Positions 1-10,395 of a DNA stretch of 64,000 nt are shown piece by piece. Source of the DNA: Coptis chinensis. Lineage: Eukaryota > Streptophyta > Magnoliopsida > Ranunculales > Ranunculaceae. Position 1 is the stretch's first letter, and each line of letters starts with the position of its first letter. Under the pieces are notes generated by a model. That model made no database searches. It had not been told where the DNA came from and saw nothing but the letters and a program-made list of their open reading frames with translations. The position numbers and the translations under genes were made by a program. The stretch lies in NCBI GenBank assembly GCA_015680905.1, contig CM027384.1:68145001-68209000 (forward strand), read 5' to 3'.

Positions 1-1
1 T

Positions 2-3000
2 TTGTTTGTTCAAGGAGCTCTTGTGGAGATGGGGATAGACCCAGGGCAACTAAGGCCCCCGCGGACCAGTTTGTATGGGTTTAATGGGAGCGTCACGGAG
101 CCTATGGGTGAACTTTTGTTGCCGGTAACAATGGGTCCGGTGACGGTGTTCTCGAGATTTATGGTGGTCGACTCCAATTCCCAATACAACGCGATCCTGG
201 GGAGGAGATGGATACATGAGATGAGAGCGGTACCCTCGACCTATTATCAAGTCATACGCTTCCCTTACCCTACGGGAACATACGAGGTCCGCGGAGATCA
301 GGTGGCCTCCAAGAACAGTCACCAGAACACAATTAAGAGGATGTCCCGCGAGCCGGGGTGTGGATCGGTGAATCCCAGGAAGAGGTCGGCATAGCAATTA
401 CAGTGCGGGGCCGTAGAGGGGGCGGAAGAGGCCGCGATGGTTCCAAATACTTTAGATGAAACAGAAATAGTGGACCTGGGAGAGGGCGGAGAGGAGAAGT
501 TGACGTCAATTGGATCGAGGCTGACGAGCGAGTGGAAGGATAAGTTGGTGCAATGTTTGGTGGAGAACAAGGACGTATTCGCCTGGGGGATAGAGGATGT
601 TACAGGCTTGGATCCGGGATTCGCATGTCATCGACTACATATGAGGGAGGACGCGAAGCCAGTGAGACAGAAGATGAGGGGAATGAGAGCTAAATACGCT
701 GAAGGAATCCGGGAAGAGGTTGCCAGGCTAAAGAGTGCAGGGATCATAAGAGAGGTGGAGTTCACGGAGTGGTTGTCCAATATAGTCGCGGTTCCAAAGA
801 AAAATGGGAAGGTGTGAATGTGTGTTGACTTCACGGATGTAAACATGGAGTGTCCGAAGGACAGTTATCCTATGCCGCGAGTGGACGAATTGGTAGACAG
901 GACGGCGGGGTTCACCATATTCTCATTTATGGATGCATCCATGGGGTACAACCAGGTTGCGATGTATGGACCTGATCAGGAAAAGACATCATTCGTGGTG
1001 GAAGGAGGCACCTACTGCTATACGAGGATGCCATTTGGGTTGAAGAATGCAGGGGCTACGTTCCAGCGGTTGGGAGAGAAAATGTTTGAGGGCAAGATCC
1101 GAAGGGGCATCGAGATATACATCGATGATATGGTGGAGAAAAGCATGTTAGAACTAGAGCACCTGGAGGGGTTGAAGGAGACATTCCAGATACTGCGGGT
1201 CCACAACCTGAAACTCAACCCAGAGAAATGCACATTTGGAGTCACCACAGGGAAATTTCTGGGGTACATTGTGACACAGCGGGGAATAGAGGCAAACCCT
1301 GAACAGATAAGATCACTGGTGGAGATGCCGTCGCCGCAGACAGTGAAGGAGGTGCAGCGGTTGGCAGGTAGAGTCGCAGCTCTCAACAGATTTATTTCAA
1401 AGTCATCCGACAAATGTAGGCCGCTGTATTGACTGTTGAGAAACACCACAGATTTCAAATGGACAGCGGAGTGCGAAGATGCGTTCCAGGGGCTTAAGAG
1501 GTATCTAGAGGAAACACTGTTGTTGTCGCGGCCCGAAGTGGGAGAAAAATTGTTTTTGTACTTGGGTGTCACGCATTATGCAATCAGCTCATCCCTCGTC
1601 GGGTAGTGGATAAAGTAGAAAGACGGTGTACTTCCGAGCAAGACCTTATTAGACGCAGAGAGACTAGGTACGGTCGGTAGAGAAAGTATACGGCCTTGTG
1701 TGTTCGGCCCCGAAGTCGAAGCCCTATTTCGAAGCCCACACAGTAATTGTGGTAACCAACTTGCCCTTCAAGCAGGCTCTGAGGGCTGAAAAATCAGGGA
1801 GAATGCTGAAATGGGCCGTGATGCTTAGTTCATATGAGATTCAGTATCAAGTTAGCACGGCGGAGAAGGCTCAGGCAGTGGCGGAATTCTTGGCGGAGTT
1901 CCCTGCAGAGGATCCTACCTGGGGGGAGGAGATGGTTTTGGAGCCCGAGAGAGAGGAGGAACTGGATTGTTTGAACCCCTGGGATGTGCGGAATGGTTGG
2001 AGGGTGTTTGCCGATGGTTCGGCAACGGATGCAGGCAGCGGAATAGGCGTGGTACTGGTCACTCCGGAGAACAATAGGTTAGAGCAGACGATGAAATTGG
2101 GATTTGCAGAATCAAATAACGAGGCGGAATATGAAGCTGTGATCACGGGCATGAGAATGGCAGTAGAACTGGGCATGAAGGAACTCACCGTATACTCCGA
2201 CTCCAATTTGGTGGTATGCCAGGCGAATGGAGGGTTCGCGGCTCGATGTCCTAGAATGGCAAGGTATTTGGGAGTCCTGCGGGCTTGGGCCTCGAAGTTC
2301 GACCAAATCCGTTTCATCCATCTGAACCGCGGGGAAAACCGCCACGCCGATGCTCGGGCTTACGCGGCCGCAGCCCATTCCGTGATCCGAGGAAAGCGAC
2401 AATCGAGATAAAGAAGTCGAAAGCGTGGTGGGCACCGAGGAAAGATTAGAGGTAATGATTGCGGAGGGAGATGATGGATGGATGGGACCTTTCAACCAGT
2501 TCTTGGAGGGGGTTGAGGTGACCGACCCAAGAGCAAGGCGGAGGTTGGAACAGGTGTCTCGGAGGTACACATCGATTCGAGGAGAATTATATCGGCGAAC
2601 TTCAACGGCCTTTGTTGAAATGTTTGGGGCGAAAATGGCTGGCTCAAGAGGTGCTCGGGGAGCTACACGGGGGATGCGGGGAGCCATTCCATGGCCGGAC
2701 AACGGTACGTGTTGCTAACACAAGGTTATTTTTGGCCGCGACATGAAAAGAGACTTATTTGTAGAGTTCGCCGAAAGTGTGAGAAATGTCAAAGATTCTC
2801 TCAACCGATATGGCCCCCCAGAGAGCCATTTGCAGATCGCGGTATCTAGCCCATGGCCATTTGCAATGTGGGCCCTCGACATAGTGGGGCCGCTGCCAAC
2901 GGCCCGAGGTAAGAGGAGGTTTCTGTTGGTCGCGACAGACTATTTTACAAAGTGGATCGAAGCCGTGCCCCTGCAAGTGGTAAAGGAGGTCCAAGTAATC

Positions 3001-3714
3001 AAGTTCTTGTGGGAGAATATTATTTGCCGTTTTGGGTTGCCGCATGCTATCATTGCAGATAACGGGACGCAGTTCACGGGATCAAGAGTTAGGAGTTTTC
3101 TGCAGGCTTATCATGTGAAGCAGGGATTCTCGGCCCCGTACAACCCCGAGGGCAATGGGCAGGCGGAATCCTCCAACAAGACCATACTAAACAATCTCAA
3201 GAGAAAGCTGGAAAGCAAGAAGGGGTCCTGGGCCGACGAGCTCAATCATGTACTGTGGGCATATCGGACAACTCCGCGGACCACTACAATGGAGACCCCC
3301 TTTTCGTTAGCATATGGTGTGGAGGCCGTGATACCAACAGAGCTGGTGGCAGCGACCACTAGAACCTTAGCCGTCGAGGATGGATCAAACTGGGGCATCC
3401 TGGCCAGAGATATGAATCTAGCTGAAGAAAGAAGAGACACCGCGCGCATCAGATTAGAAGAGTACCATCGCCGCCTCCAACGGCAGTATAACAAAAAAGT
3501 GAAGCTAAGGAGCTTTAAGGTGGGAGACAAGGTACTTCGGCGGGTGACCCCCAACACCAAGAAAGTGAGCGAGGGAAAGCTGGGTCCAACATGGGAGGGG
3601 CCTTATGTGGTGGTTGAGGTGGGAGGATCGGGCACCTACAGGTTGCGAACTTTGGAAGGGAAAACGATTGAAAAACCGTGGAATGTAAGGCTGCTAAAAA
3701 AATTTCATGAGTAA
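2..3714 (+). pseudogene. Tat-lineage pol polyprotein, decayed
   Basis: Polyprotein for retroviral-type replication. Seen in order: C-terminal half of the aspartic protease (YNAILGR near 190-210); reverse transcriptase 630-1430 with PFGLKNAGATFQ and catalytic YIDD near 1120; a degraded first RNase H with connection region 1433-1900; a second RNase H 1996-2360 with the D, E, D, D residues in FADGS, NNEAEYEA, YSDSN and ENRHADA; an integrase zinc-binding part 2640-2830 (KCEKCQ) scattered over other frames; integrase core with LDIVGP, IADNGTQF and GNGQAES (D, D, E); and a C-terminal domain ending at 3714. One frame runs from 2 to 1606 but holds stops at 392, 815, 1430 and 1604; frames then shift near 1650, 2400 and 2830. 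The two RNase H domains in tandem are a known mark of the Tat lineage. Confidence 0.85.
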
Positions 3715-4316
3715 ATGTAATGAGAGTGGCTGTAAACTGCATGAGCTAGTTGTACATAAATAAAACCTTAGCACTTTTGAGATGAATAGTGTCGCATGAA
3801 TTGTTACTGCCTTCAGAGTAAAGGGAATGGAAGGGGGGAGCCTTCCGAGGATGAGAGGTCTAAAACTCAGTCGGGGCAAAAAGAGTGTCCACGACGGGTG
3901 TGAGATCTCACACGAGCCGGGGCGAGAGGAGTCGCCCCGGACAAGATATGAGATGCCGGCAAGAGGAAGCGAAGAGGCTTCCTCTATCCGCGGACAAGGG
4001 GTCCGACATGTGTAGAGCTAGGGCGGGGCCCCGACCCTAACATGGGGCAGAGAGAGCGAGTGCTCCCGACCCAACGGGTGAAGACGATGATAGAGGTTCA
4101 CTGTCGCTAAGGTCATGCAGATATCGGGTACCGACAAGGGCACTTGGAATTCACAAAGACAAAATATATGATATATCCACAATCAGTTATCCTCAACTAG
4201 AGAGAGTAAAAATAAAACGGAATGTATCAGAAGTACTACAAATTGCAATGAAAGAAGCCTGGCCGGGGCACAAAATAGGCCATTTCAAGCAAAACACGCT
4301 TAAGCGGCTTCATGGA
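3715..4316 (+). repeat. Hairpin-rich 3' UTR between pol and the antisense ORF
   Basis: No coding signal. The stretch 3898-4038 is a run of short inverted repeats: a perfect 16-bp palindrome at 3898-3913; a 9-bp stem with 6-base loop at 3917-3940 (CCGGGGCGA arms); another 9-bp stem with 6-base loop at 3962-3985 (AGAGGAAGC arms); a 5-bp stem at 3991-4005; and a near-palindrome around CGGGGCCCCG at 4020-4038. Repeated, hairpin-forming 3' UTRs are common in Tat elements; the function is unknown. Confidence 0.7.
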
Positions 4317-6479
4317 TCATCGACTCGGGCGGCTTCGAGGGGCGGCATCCGTAGCAGCGTCTATCACCCTGGCTACTAAGACAGCGACCTCATCGACCCC
4401 GGGAGCAGAGTCCGAGGCGTGACAAAGAACCTCGAAGGGGGTCGGCGTGGTCGGGCTTCAGGGAGAAGTCGTCCTTCTTTGACAAGCCGCTCATGCTCCT
4501 CCTTGATCTTCTTGGCCACTCTCTTGTCGGCCTAGGCACGGAAGTGATTCTGGAGCTCGTCCATGTCAGCGTCGTGCTGCTTATGGAGGGCTGACATTTC
4601 AGCCTGGTGCTTCTCAGAGAGGGAGGCCAGAGCGGCGGTATGTTGAGCTAGGAGGGTTTCCCGCTGATTACTCGGGCGGTCATTAACCTTATCCATGTAA
4701 GCGAGGTGGGCGGCCTCAGCGTCTTCAGCTCGTCCTGGGCCCTGAGCTTCTCCAAGTCCACGGCCGCATTCCTTTGCTCCAGGCGGGCAACGTCACCGTC
4801 CAACTGGTCGATCCTGGCCCTTGCACCAAAAAGGCCTCGGATCATATAGGAGATGTCCAAGCTCATCTGAAAAGAAGTAACTGTAGTTAGAGTATTCAGA
4901 GGGAGGAAGGGAAAGACACCCAGTACGAAGGAGAGAGTACCTTCTCCCAACCAGTGTAAAAGGAGGTCCGGTGAGAGTCAAACGTTCCCCCGTCAGCATA
5001 TGCCATGTCTCTAGGAAGATGAGACCCGTAGAACAGAGAGGAGGCCACGGCGGCGTTGTCCAAGGCCGAATCGCGGATGTTGAGAGTGCGGTTTCGAACC
5101 TTGAAGGTGGGGCAGAAAGTAGGAATGGGCTCTGTCCCCCCTCTTTCGGAGCGGGGAACCACCTCCTTCCCAGGCCGCTGTTCGGCACGAGCGGGAGCAG
5201 CAGGGTGGTCAGTGGATTGATGGGCGGGGTCCTCTCCAGACGCAGAAGTCCGCGGACGTTTAGAAGCCGGAGGAGGAGAGGATTGAGCCGCGGCTGTAGG
5301 GACAACAACAGAGACCTCCTCATTGTCTGAGTCGCTGTCGAAGAGCTTATGCTTATGGGCGCCCATGTCGGGATGAGGAGAAGTAGTGGAAAGCGAATGA
5401 GGAGAAGAGTATTGATCTTCCCAAGTGGTCAGGGACCGGTAAGGGTGAGGGTCAACAGAATGAGGTGGAGAAACGGAGGATGAAGGTGAGGGACTGCGGA
5501 TTGGTCTATGGCGGGGGGAAGCTTTCTTGGGGTGGCGCTTCTTCTTGGGAGGGGGTGTATCCCGAGGCTTTCTCTCTTTGGGCGGTGGGGGGCGATAAAA
5601 TGGGAAACAATATTTTCCAATGAGTTTTAGCTGAGGATCGGAAAGGAGGGGAGTGGCAGTGACAGGATCAATCCCTAGTACCGCGGATTGTGCCTGTCCC
5701 AGGTCGCGAATCTTTCGGAAGGTGGTAGAAAAGAAACTATCGTAGGGCCGCGACTTCGAGTCCGGACGCCAACATGAAAAAGAAAACGTTCAAGTCAGAA
5801 GAGGGAACAAAAAAGACCTACACCAAGGGGATTAGTAGATAGGCAGACTCACCGCTGGGGAGAAAAGCCAGGTGATTAAGGTTCAAGTCGAGAGGAAGAT
5901 CCGCGGAGAAGAAGTTCCTAGAGATGTAAAGAGGGTAATGGTGCCACAACTTGTCCGAGGAGGTGACACGGAGAATAAAGTGCTGCTTTCTAGGTCGAAC
6001 GCAGAAAGAGTGGTATCCCACGCTGATATCCTTGGTGCTCTTTTTAATGTAAAAATGAGCAGTCATGTCGCAGACTGTTATTTTGGGGACTTCGGACCGG
6101 TTGTAGTAGTTCGCAGCATACATAACCCTCCAGAAATTGCCGATGCCTTGGCAAGGAGGGATGTTTAAGTGATTGCACACCTCGATGTCAAGACGGGTGA
6201 GGGGCAAACGGAGGCCGGCTACAATCTGCCCTACCGTGGCAACTAGACAGCCCGGCTTGTAGGGAACCAAGTGGGGGTAGTAGGTTAAGGCAGGGACATG
6301 CTCTAATATGACGTCAGCGGGTATGCCGTAAGCCGCCTTAACAGCTTCAAGATTAGGTCTGCGGCTGCGGGGAGGGGGCGATGGAAGGGCAAAGGGTCGC
6401 CCAGAGGTGGAAGGGGGGGGGGGGAGGTGACACCGCGGGACGGGGAGGAGGACGAGGTGTCGAATCTGGAAGCCGACAT
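4317..6479 (-). pseudogene. Antisense ORF of the Tat element (gypsy-type transposon domain plus coiled coil)
   Basis: Extra gene on the strand opposite to pol, placed between pol and the 3' LTR as in Retand/Ogre-like elements. Start ATG at 6479. The first part holds GIPADVILEH and, near 6250-6130, GLRLPLTRLDIEVCNHLNIP, which resembles the Pfam putative gypsy type transposon family (PF04195). A middle open stretch from about 5790 to 4941 is Pro/Ser/Lys rich with an NLS-like PPKKKR. A spliced last exon (4866 downwards) is a coiled coil (ARIDQLDGDVARLEQ; then, in another frame, HTAALASLSEKHQAEMSAL) and may end at 4319-4317. Breaks: a frame change inside a 12-G run near 6413-6424, a stop near 5818 (after GTGAGT at about 5852, a possible further donor), a 1-base shift near 4720, an in-frame TAG near 4530 and another shift near 4440. 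Role unknown; DNA- or protein-binding is a guess. Confidence 0.7.
4867..4940 (-). other. Probable intron in the antisense ORF
   Basis: On -, a 74-base segment begins GTACTC and ends TTACTTCTTTTCAG, with CTAAC as a likely branch site 15-20 bases before the end. Removing it joins FYTGWEK to MSLDISYMIRG with no phase change and avoids the stop at 4896. The length and pyrimidine tract fit a plant intron. The element's genomic RNA is made from the other strand, so splicing here would imply antisense transcription. Confidence 0.7.
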
Positions 6480-6770
6480 CGAATTCAAGGAAGAAGTTAC
6501 ACAGTCAAGGCAGGTGGGAGAGAGAAGAAACCGAACAGTCTCAAACTCAAGAGAGAAACACGCAATATAGCAATAAATGGATTAAAAAGGAAAAGGGACC
6601 AACCTGAGGGAAGGGGGAGCAGCAGGAACAAAACCTTCAGAAAAAGAAAATCGGAAGAACGGCCTTGTGGCGTGAACGGAGTAGCTAATCAGGGGAAAGA
6701 GTAGAGAGAGAGGGAGAGCAAATGGGAAGAAAATGAAAGACTGAATGGAGGAGAGAAAGAATCGAGCGGG

Positions 6771-6781
6771 CTTTTTATAAG
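6771..6781 (-). promoter_or_regulatory. TATA box ahead of the antisense ORF
   Basis: CTTATAAAAAG on -, about 290 bases before the antisense ATG at 6479, followed by a pyrimidine-rich leader (CTCTCTCT) typical of plant 5' UTRs. No other strong TATA-like site lies between it and the start codon. Position and strand suggest a dedicated promoter for the antisense gene; this is inference. Confidence 0.5.
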
Positions 6782-6849
6782 AGGAAGGGGCAAAAAGTAA
6801 TTGGAGGGGCTGAAATTGAGCTGACACTAAAAAGGGATCGGTCCAGGAG

Positions 6850-7350
6850 TGACGCGTGGATGCGCAAGAAACGAGGGGGCGCAAGTTATAATTGCGATGG
6901 GACTCGTGAGTCCAGCGGTGAAAAAGAATCTTTTGGGACCGCGGATGGAAACGTGACGTTGTGGACTCTCGACTCCCCGATCACCAAATGGTCGCGGACT
7001 CGAGAGGGGGCATCTGAGAGGTATAAAGCCGCGGTGTACTAGATCAACGCTAAGTCACATGGCCGCAGTACGGAAACCCTACACGCGTAGAGAAGGGGAC
7101 CGCGAGATGGAGGGACAGGTGGAGGGCCCGGATGGAGAAAGGAATCGATATAAAGAGAAAGAGAAGAGAAGGGAAAGAGGAGGAAAAAAAGGAAAAAAAG
7201 AGGAGAGGAGCGGCCATTGGAGAGAGGGGAGAGAATAGTGATAGAAGATTGAGGGATAGTGAGAGTAACAAGGTTTGGGTTGTAACAATAGGTAAATATT
7301 CCTTAAGCAATCACCCAAACACTAATAAATTGTGAATATCATAGCTTCCT
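6850..7350 (+). repeat. Probable 3' LTR region of the Tat element (limits approximate)
   Basis: A + strand TATA box GTATAAAGC at 7021-7029 lies in GC-rich sequence past the antisense promoter, where the U3 promoter of a 3' LTR should be. A purine-rich run (AAAAAGGGATCGG, about 6829-6841) followed by TG at 6850 is one candidate start. The 5' LTR is outside the window, so the limits could not be confirmed by alignment. Confidence 0.35.
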
Positions 7351-7475
7351 TCACTGAGATATTCTTTGATCAATTATAACCTGAAATTGAGAAATAAACC
7401 ATCAATCAAAGAAAGAAAAAAAAAATAAGAGAGAGAGGAGTTCGATGGCTTGAGAGTGTCTTTATATACCATTTA

Positions 7476-7477
<2 letters not shown>

Positions 7478-7517
<40 letters not shown>
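7478..7517. repeat. (AT)20 microsatellite
   Basis: Uninterrupted AT dinucleotides, 40 bases, close to the supposed right end of the Tat element. The surrounding 7,350-8,700 is AT-rich with no gene that I can recognise. Confidence 0.95.
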
Positions 7518-7521
<4 letters not shown>

Positions 7522-7967
7522 ATGTTTTGGCTTTGAAACGTTTCAATTATGAGTTATGAGCAAGCTGCAACCGTGGCCTCTGAAGGTGAAAGGAATTATG
7601 TGAGACTTCTGATTGCTGTTTAGAATTAGGAAAATGTTTTGTAATAACTCCTTTATAAAAAGTGTTTTGTCTTAAGTTTATTGAAAAGTTGAGCTATTTT
7701 TTGGGCTTTATACTTGACATTTGCAAATTAATTACCAAAATAATAATCATGGGCCGGAAGTTTGAGAGAGATACTTGATTTCAAAGTGAAACCGTTTACT
7801 TTGGTAATAAGAGTTTAAGAAGAGCTTATAAATTCCATTGAGAATAAGCCTAAAAGAGGTTTCAAAATGCTCTAGACCGTACACGTGTCCCCCATCCAAC
7901 GCAGATCCCTAGAAAATCCCGACCACCCTTTGTCTACCCATTTTGTTTTATTATAATAGATACACGT

Positions 7968-8100
7968 GCATAAGTTAATAAATATAAAATGTATTAGTTA
8001 ATTCATAATATACACGTTGACATTATTTAAATATACATATGCATAAGTTAATAAATATAAAATGTATTAGTTAATTCATAATATACACGTTGACATTATT
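7968..8100. repeat. 73-bp tandem duplication
   Basis: The 60 bases at 7968-8027 recur without change at 8041-8100; the 13 bases between complete a 73-bp unit present twice. It is AT-rich and non-coding. Perfect identity says the duplication is recent. Confidence 0.9.
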
Positions 8101-8297
8101 ATTAACATATATATATGATACACTTGTTTAACGTATAGTTATAAAATATACATTTAACAACACGCATTCACTATTATGCTATATATATTTAATAGACTTT
8201 TACACGTAAAAAAACATATTTTATATTATAATATATGTATGAGTTTGATTATTTAAATGTAATATAATACTAAATTGTATATATTGAAATTATAATA

Positions 8298-8460
8298 ATC
8301 GGTTCCGGTTTCGGTTATGGTATCCACGGGTTTTTTACTATTCGGTTCTTTATCGGTTTGGTTCTTAATGACCCATTTTAAATGGGTCTAACTTTTTAAG
8401 ACCCAGAACCGAAACATTCGGTTTCGATTCCGGGTAATCGGCTACCCATTGGCACCCCTA
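8298..8460. repeat. Remnant of a miniature DNA element, hAT-like end
   Basis: A stretch rich in CGGTT/AACCG motifs with partly complementary halves, ending GGCACCCCTA at 8460; the reverse complement TAGGGGTGCC resembles the ends of the hAT MITEs seen later in this window (47,595 and 48,944). No second end or target duplication was found, so the assignment is weak. Confidence 0.25.
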
Positions 8461-8709
8461 ACTTGGAGCTTTTGGCATCAACCACTGTATTAGTATCTCA
8501 TGTGTGGTTGATTGGCAATATGGATTCTAGGAGGACTAAATTTTTTACCCCTCCCCCCTCCCCCCCACTATTTCAATTTTTTAACCTTATATATAACCAA
8601 GTCGTACATGCATTACCATATGCAGTGATGTGGGTGTTCCAAAAGACGAGAAACAAACACAAACACAAACTTATCTTTAAGCACAAAGCATCCTCCATGA
8701 AGGAAAGAA

Positions 8710-9003
8710 ACGATACTTGAAGTAAAGGGTCAGCACTGTGGTATTGGATGTCATCCTCTATAGATAGAAAGAACTATTATTTTAGGGATCTGGCTATGCA
8801 TTGGTTTGAGGTGATTTTGGGGTCAATGAGTGAATTTGATGCAAGGGGTTTCTTTTTGCATTGGGTAGATATGTAGTCTTGTGTGATCGAGGATCCCACT
8901 CTCACTGCTGTAATGTTACATCTCACCCTTTGTAAGTTTCTTTTGTGCTTATGTACGCACTTTCCTCAATAAAATTAACTTATCAAAAAAAAAAAAAAAA
9001 AAA
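8710..9003 (+). mobile_element. 3' end of a LINE or retroposed sequence with A-tail
   Basis: The segment ends with AATAAA at 8968-8973 and a 19-base A run at 8985-9003, the layout of a reverse-transcribed 3' end. No coding domain is left and no target duplication was seen; the 5' limit is arbitrary. Confidence 0.45.
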
Positions 9004-9255
9004 GTTGAACAAGAAAAATTGTAAAATTACAAAACTTCTTTATCTATTAATTGATTTGTAGTTACACTATTTAATCATTCCATGTTTGGAACTTCGACCA
9101 TCATATAATTTGTTGTTAGAAGTAATAATATACAACTTTTCCAAATTTCGTTTTTGACTTCAATATTCATGTTTGAAGCAAGTTAAAGATATTGAATTAC
9201 TAGCTAGGTTAGCTACAAATTCAAAGAAACAAAAAACAATTTAGAATTACAGGAA

Positions 9256-9548
9256 GGAGACAACTATAACACATGGCCAGCACCAAAAATAGTTACGAAG
9301 TCGATGCTCATTGGTGGGTTTGGGTGATGTGGCAAAAACAAAAAAACAATAAGAAAAAAAAATCATAATCGGCTAGAAAATATAGTGAAAATAGGGAAAT
9401 AAAACAAATACCAAATTATGAACGCGAACAAGAATAGAAATAAAAACCAAAAGACTCAAACAAAACAGGCGCTTTAAACAGCACACCTCTCTTTTCTCTC
9501 TCGATGGTGATCGACGTTGATAATTTCCAACTAAATCTCTCTCTCTAA
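9256..9548 (+). repeat. Left terminal inverted repeat of the MULE
   Basis: Matches the reverse complement of 14941-15239, including GTCGATGCTCATTGGTGGGT, the AAACAAAAAAA-rich stretch, and TCTCTCTCGATGGTGATCGA before a CT-rich inner end. The two ends differ by scattered substitutions and small indels. Confidence 0.85.
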
Positions 9549-9599
9549 TTTTGATTCACTCTTTAGTTGTTGTAGAGAAAAAAGATGTTTTCCTCTCTC

Positions 9600-10395
9600 T
9601 GGTGTTAAGGGTGCGACCCGCGCTCTATGTATGCCTGGACAAGGCGTGTGGCGTGCTCATGCCTTTGGTGACTTCTAGATCGTTAGGCGCAACCCGCGCT
9701 CTATTTATGCCTGGACAGGACGCGTGGCGCGCTCATGCCTTTGGCGATTTCCAGATCGTTAGCGCAACCCGCACTCGACTTTGCCTGGCCAAGGGTGCGA
9801 CCCGCGCTCCACCGTATTTCAACAAGATACGACTATTTCACAAGTTTTTTTTGAAACAGTATAAATATAGGTTTCTTCTGTAAAAACCTAACCTAACCAA
9901 AACCAAGAAAGAGAGAGATTATAAGAGAGCAATTCTTTGTGAATGAATTGAGAGATCTTGTAATCTGTTACTCTGGACATCAAGGAAAGCTTGGAACTCG
10001 CAGTGTGAATGTAGGCAAATTGCCGAACCACGATATATCTTTGTCTTGTGGTTTGTTCTTCTTTACATTAATTGTTTTACTTTATATGCGTGTTTATTGA
10101 CATTGAGAAGTGTTGGGATATTACTTGGAGGGTGTTGAAGTCTTGTCTAGTGAGAAGGATCGATCTTTGTGTAGGATTGATCTATTTGTTGTGGATAACA
10201 TTATTTCCGCATTGTCCTATTCACAATAGTTGCGATATCAATCATCGTTTCTTGATTGATATTGGTGGTTTTATGCAAAAAATAGATTTTTGTTTTTAAA
10301 ATATATTTTTCATAATCTCATGGCATCAAATTTCAACAGTTTTAATCCAATTGGCGAGGTTCTCGATGGTTTTGAAGAAGAAATTTGGTGCTAGC
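9600..10395 (+). mobile_element. Copia LTR remnant with a gag start
   Basis: GTATAAATA near 9860 serves as TATA box; AATGTAGGCAAATTGCCGAA near 10010 and TTTCCGCA ending at 10211 are typical of the downstream half of plant Ty1/copia LTRs. After a degraded primer site, an ATG at 10320 opens with MASNFNSFNPIGEVLDG, like copia gag starts, and then decays. No pol and no second LTR are seen, so it is a fragment inside the MULE. From memory of the family; an alignment would settle it. Confidence 0.45.
9608..9810 (+). repeat. GC-rich ~76-bp tandem repeat
   Basis: Units begin with GTGCGACCCGCGCTCTAT (9611), GCGCAACCCGCGCTCTAT (9687) and GCGCAACCCGCACTCG (9762), with a final partial GTGCGACCCGCGCTCC near 9792. 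Each contains TATGCCTGGAC and a CTCATGCCTTTGG block. The unit is far richer in CpG than its AT-rich surroundings and sits upstream of the TATA box of the copia LTR remnant. Confidence 0.85.

Larger units (their letters stand above)
1..7350 (+). mobile_element. Ty3/gypsy Tat-lineage retrotransposon, 5' truncated by the window edge
   Basis: The order protease, reverse transcriptase, RNase H, second (archaeal-like) RNase H, integrase on +, then a long 3' UTR with an antisense ORF, is that of plant Tat-lineage (Retand/Ogre-like) elements. The 5' LTR, gag and the active-site half of the protease lie before the window. GC-rich sequence gives way to AT-rich DNA near 7,350, which I take as the approximate 3' end; the exact LTR boundaries could not be fixed. 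Pol is broken by stops and frameshifts, so this copy is not autonomous. Confidence 0.85.

Noticed and set aside
1018-1572. 184-codon ORF antisense to the Tat reverse transcriptase
   Set aside because: Shadow of the RT coding frame; no motif, promoter or intron, in contrast to the antisense ORF at 4317-6479.
3827-4015. Short ORF in the Tat 3' UTR
   Set aside because: Falls on the hairpin cluster and has no motif.
6381-6704. 107-codon ORF on + (Gly/Arg/Lys rich)
   Set aside because: Mirror of the leader and start of the antisense gene; composition follows the G12 run and AG-rich leader.
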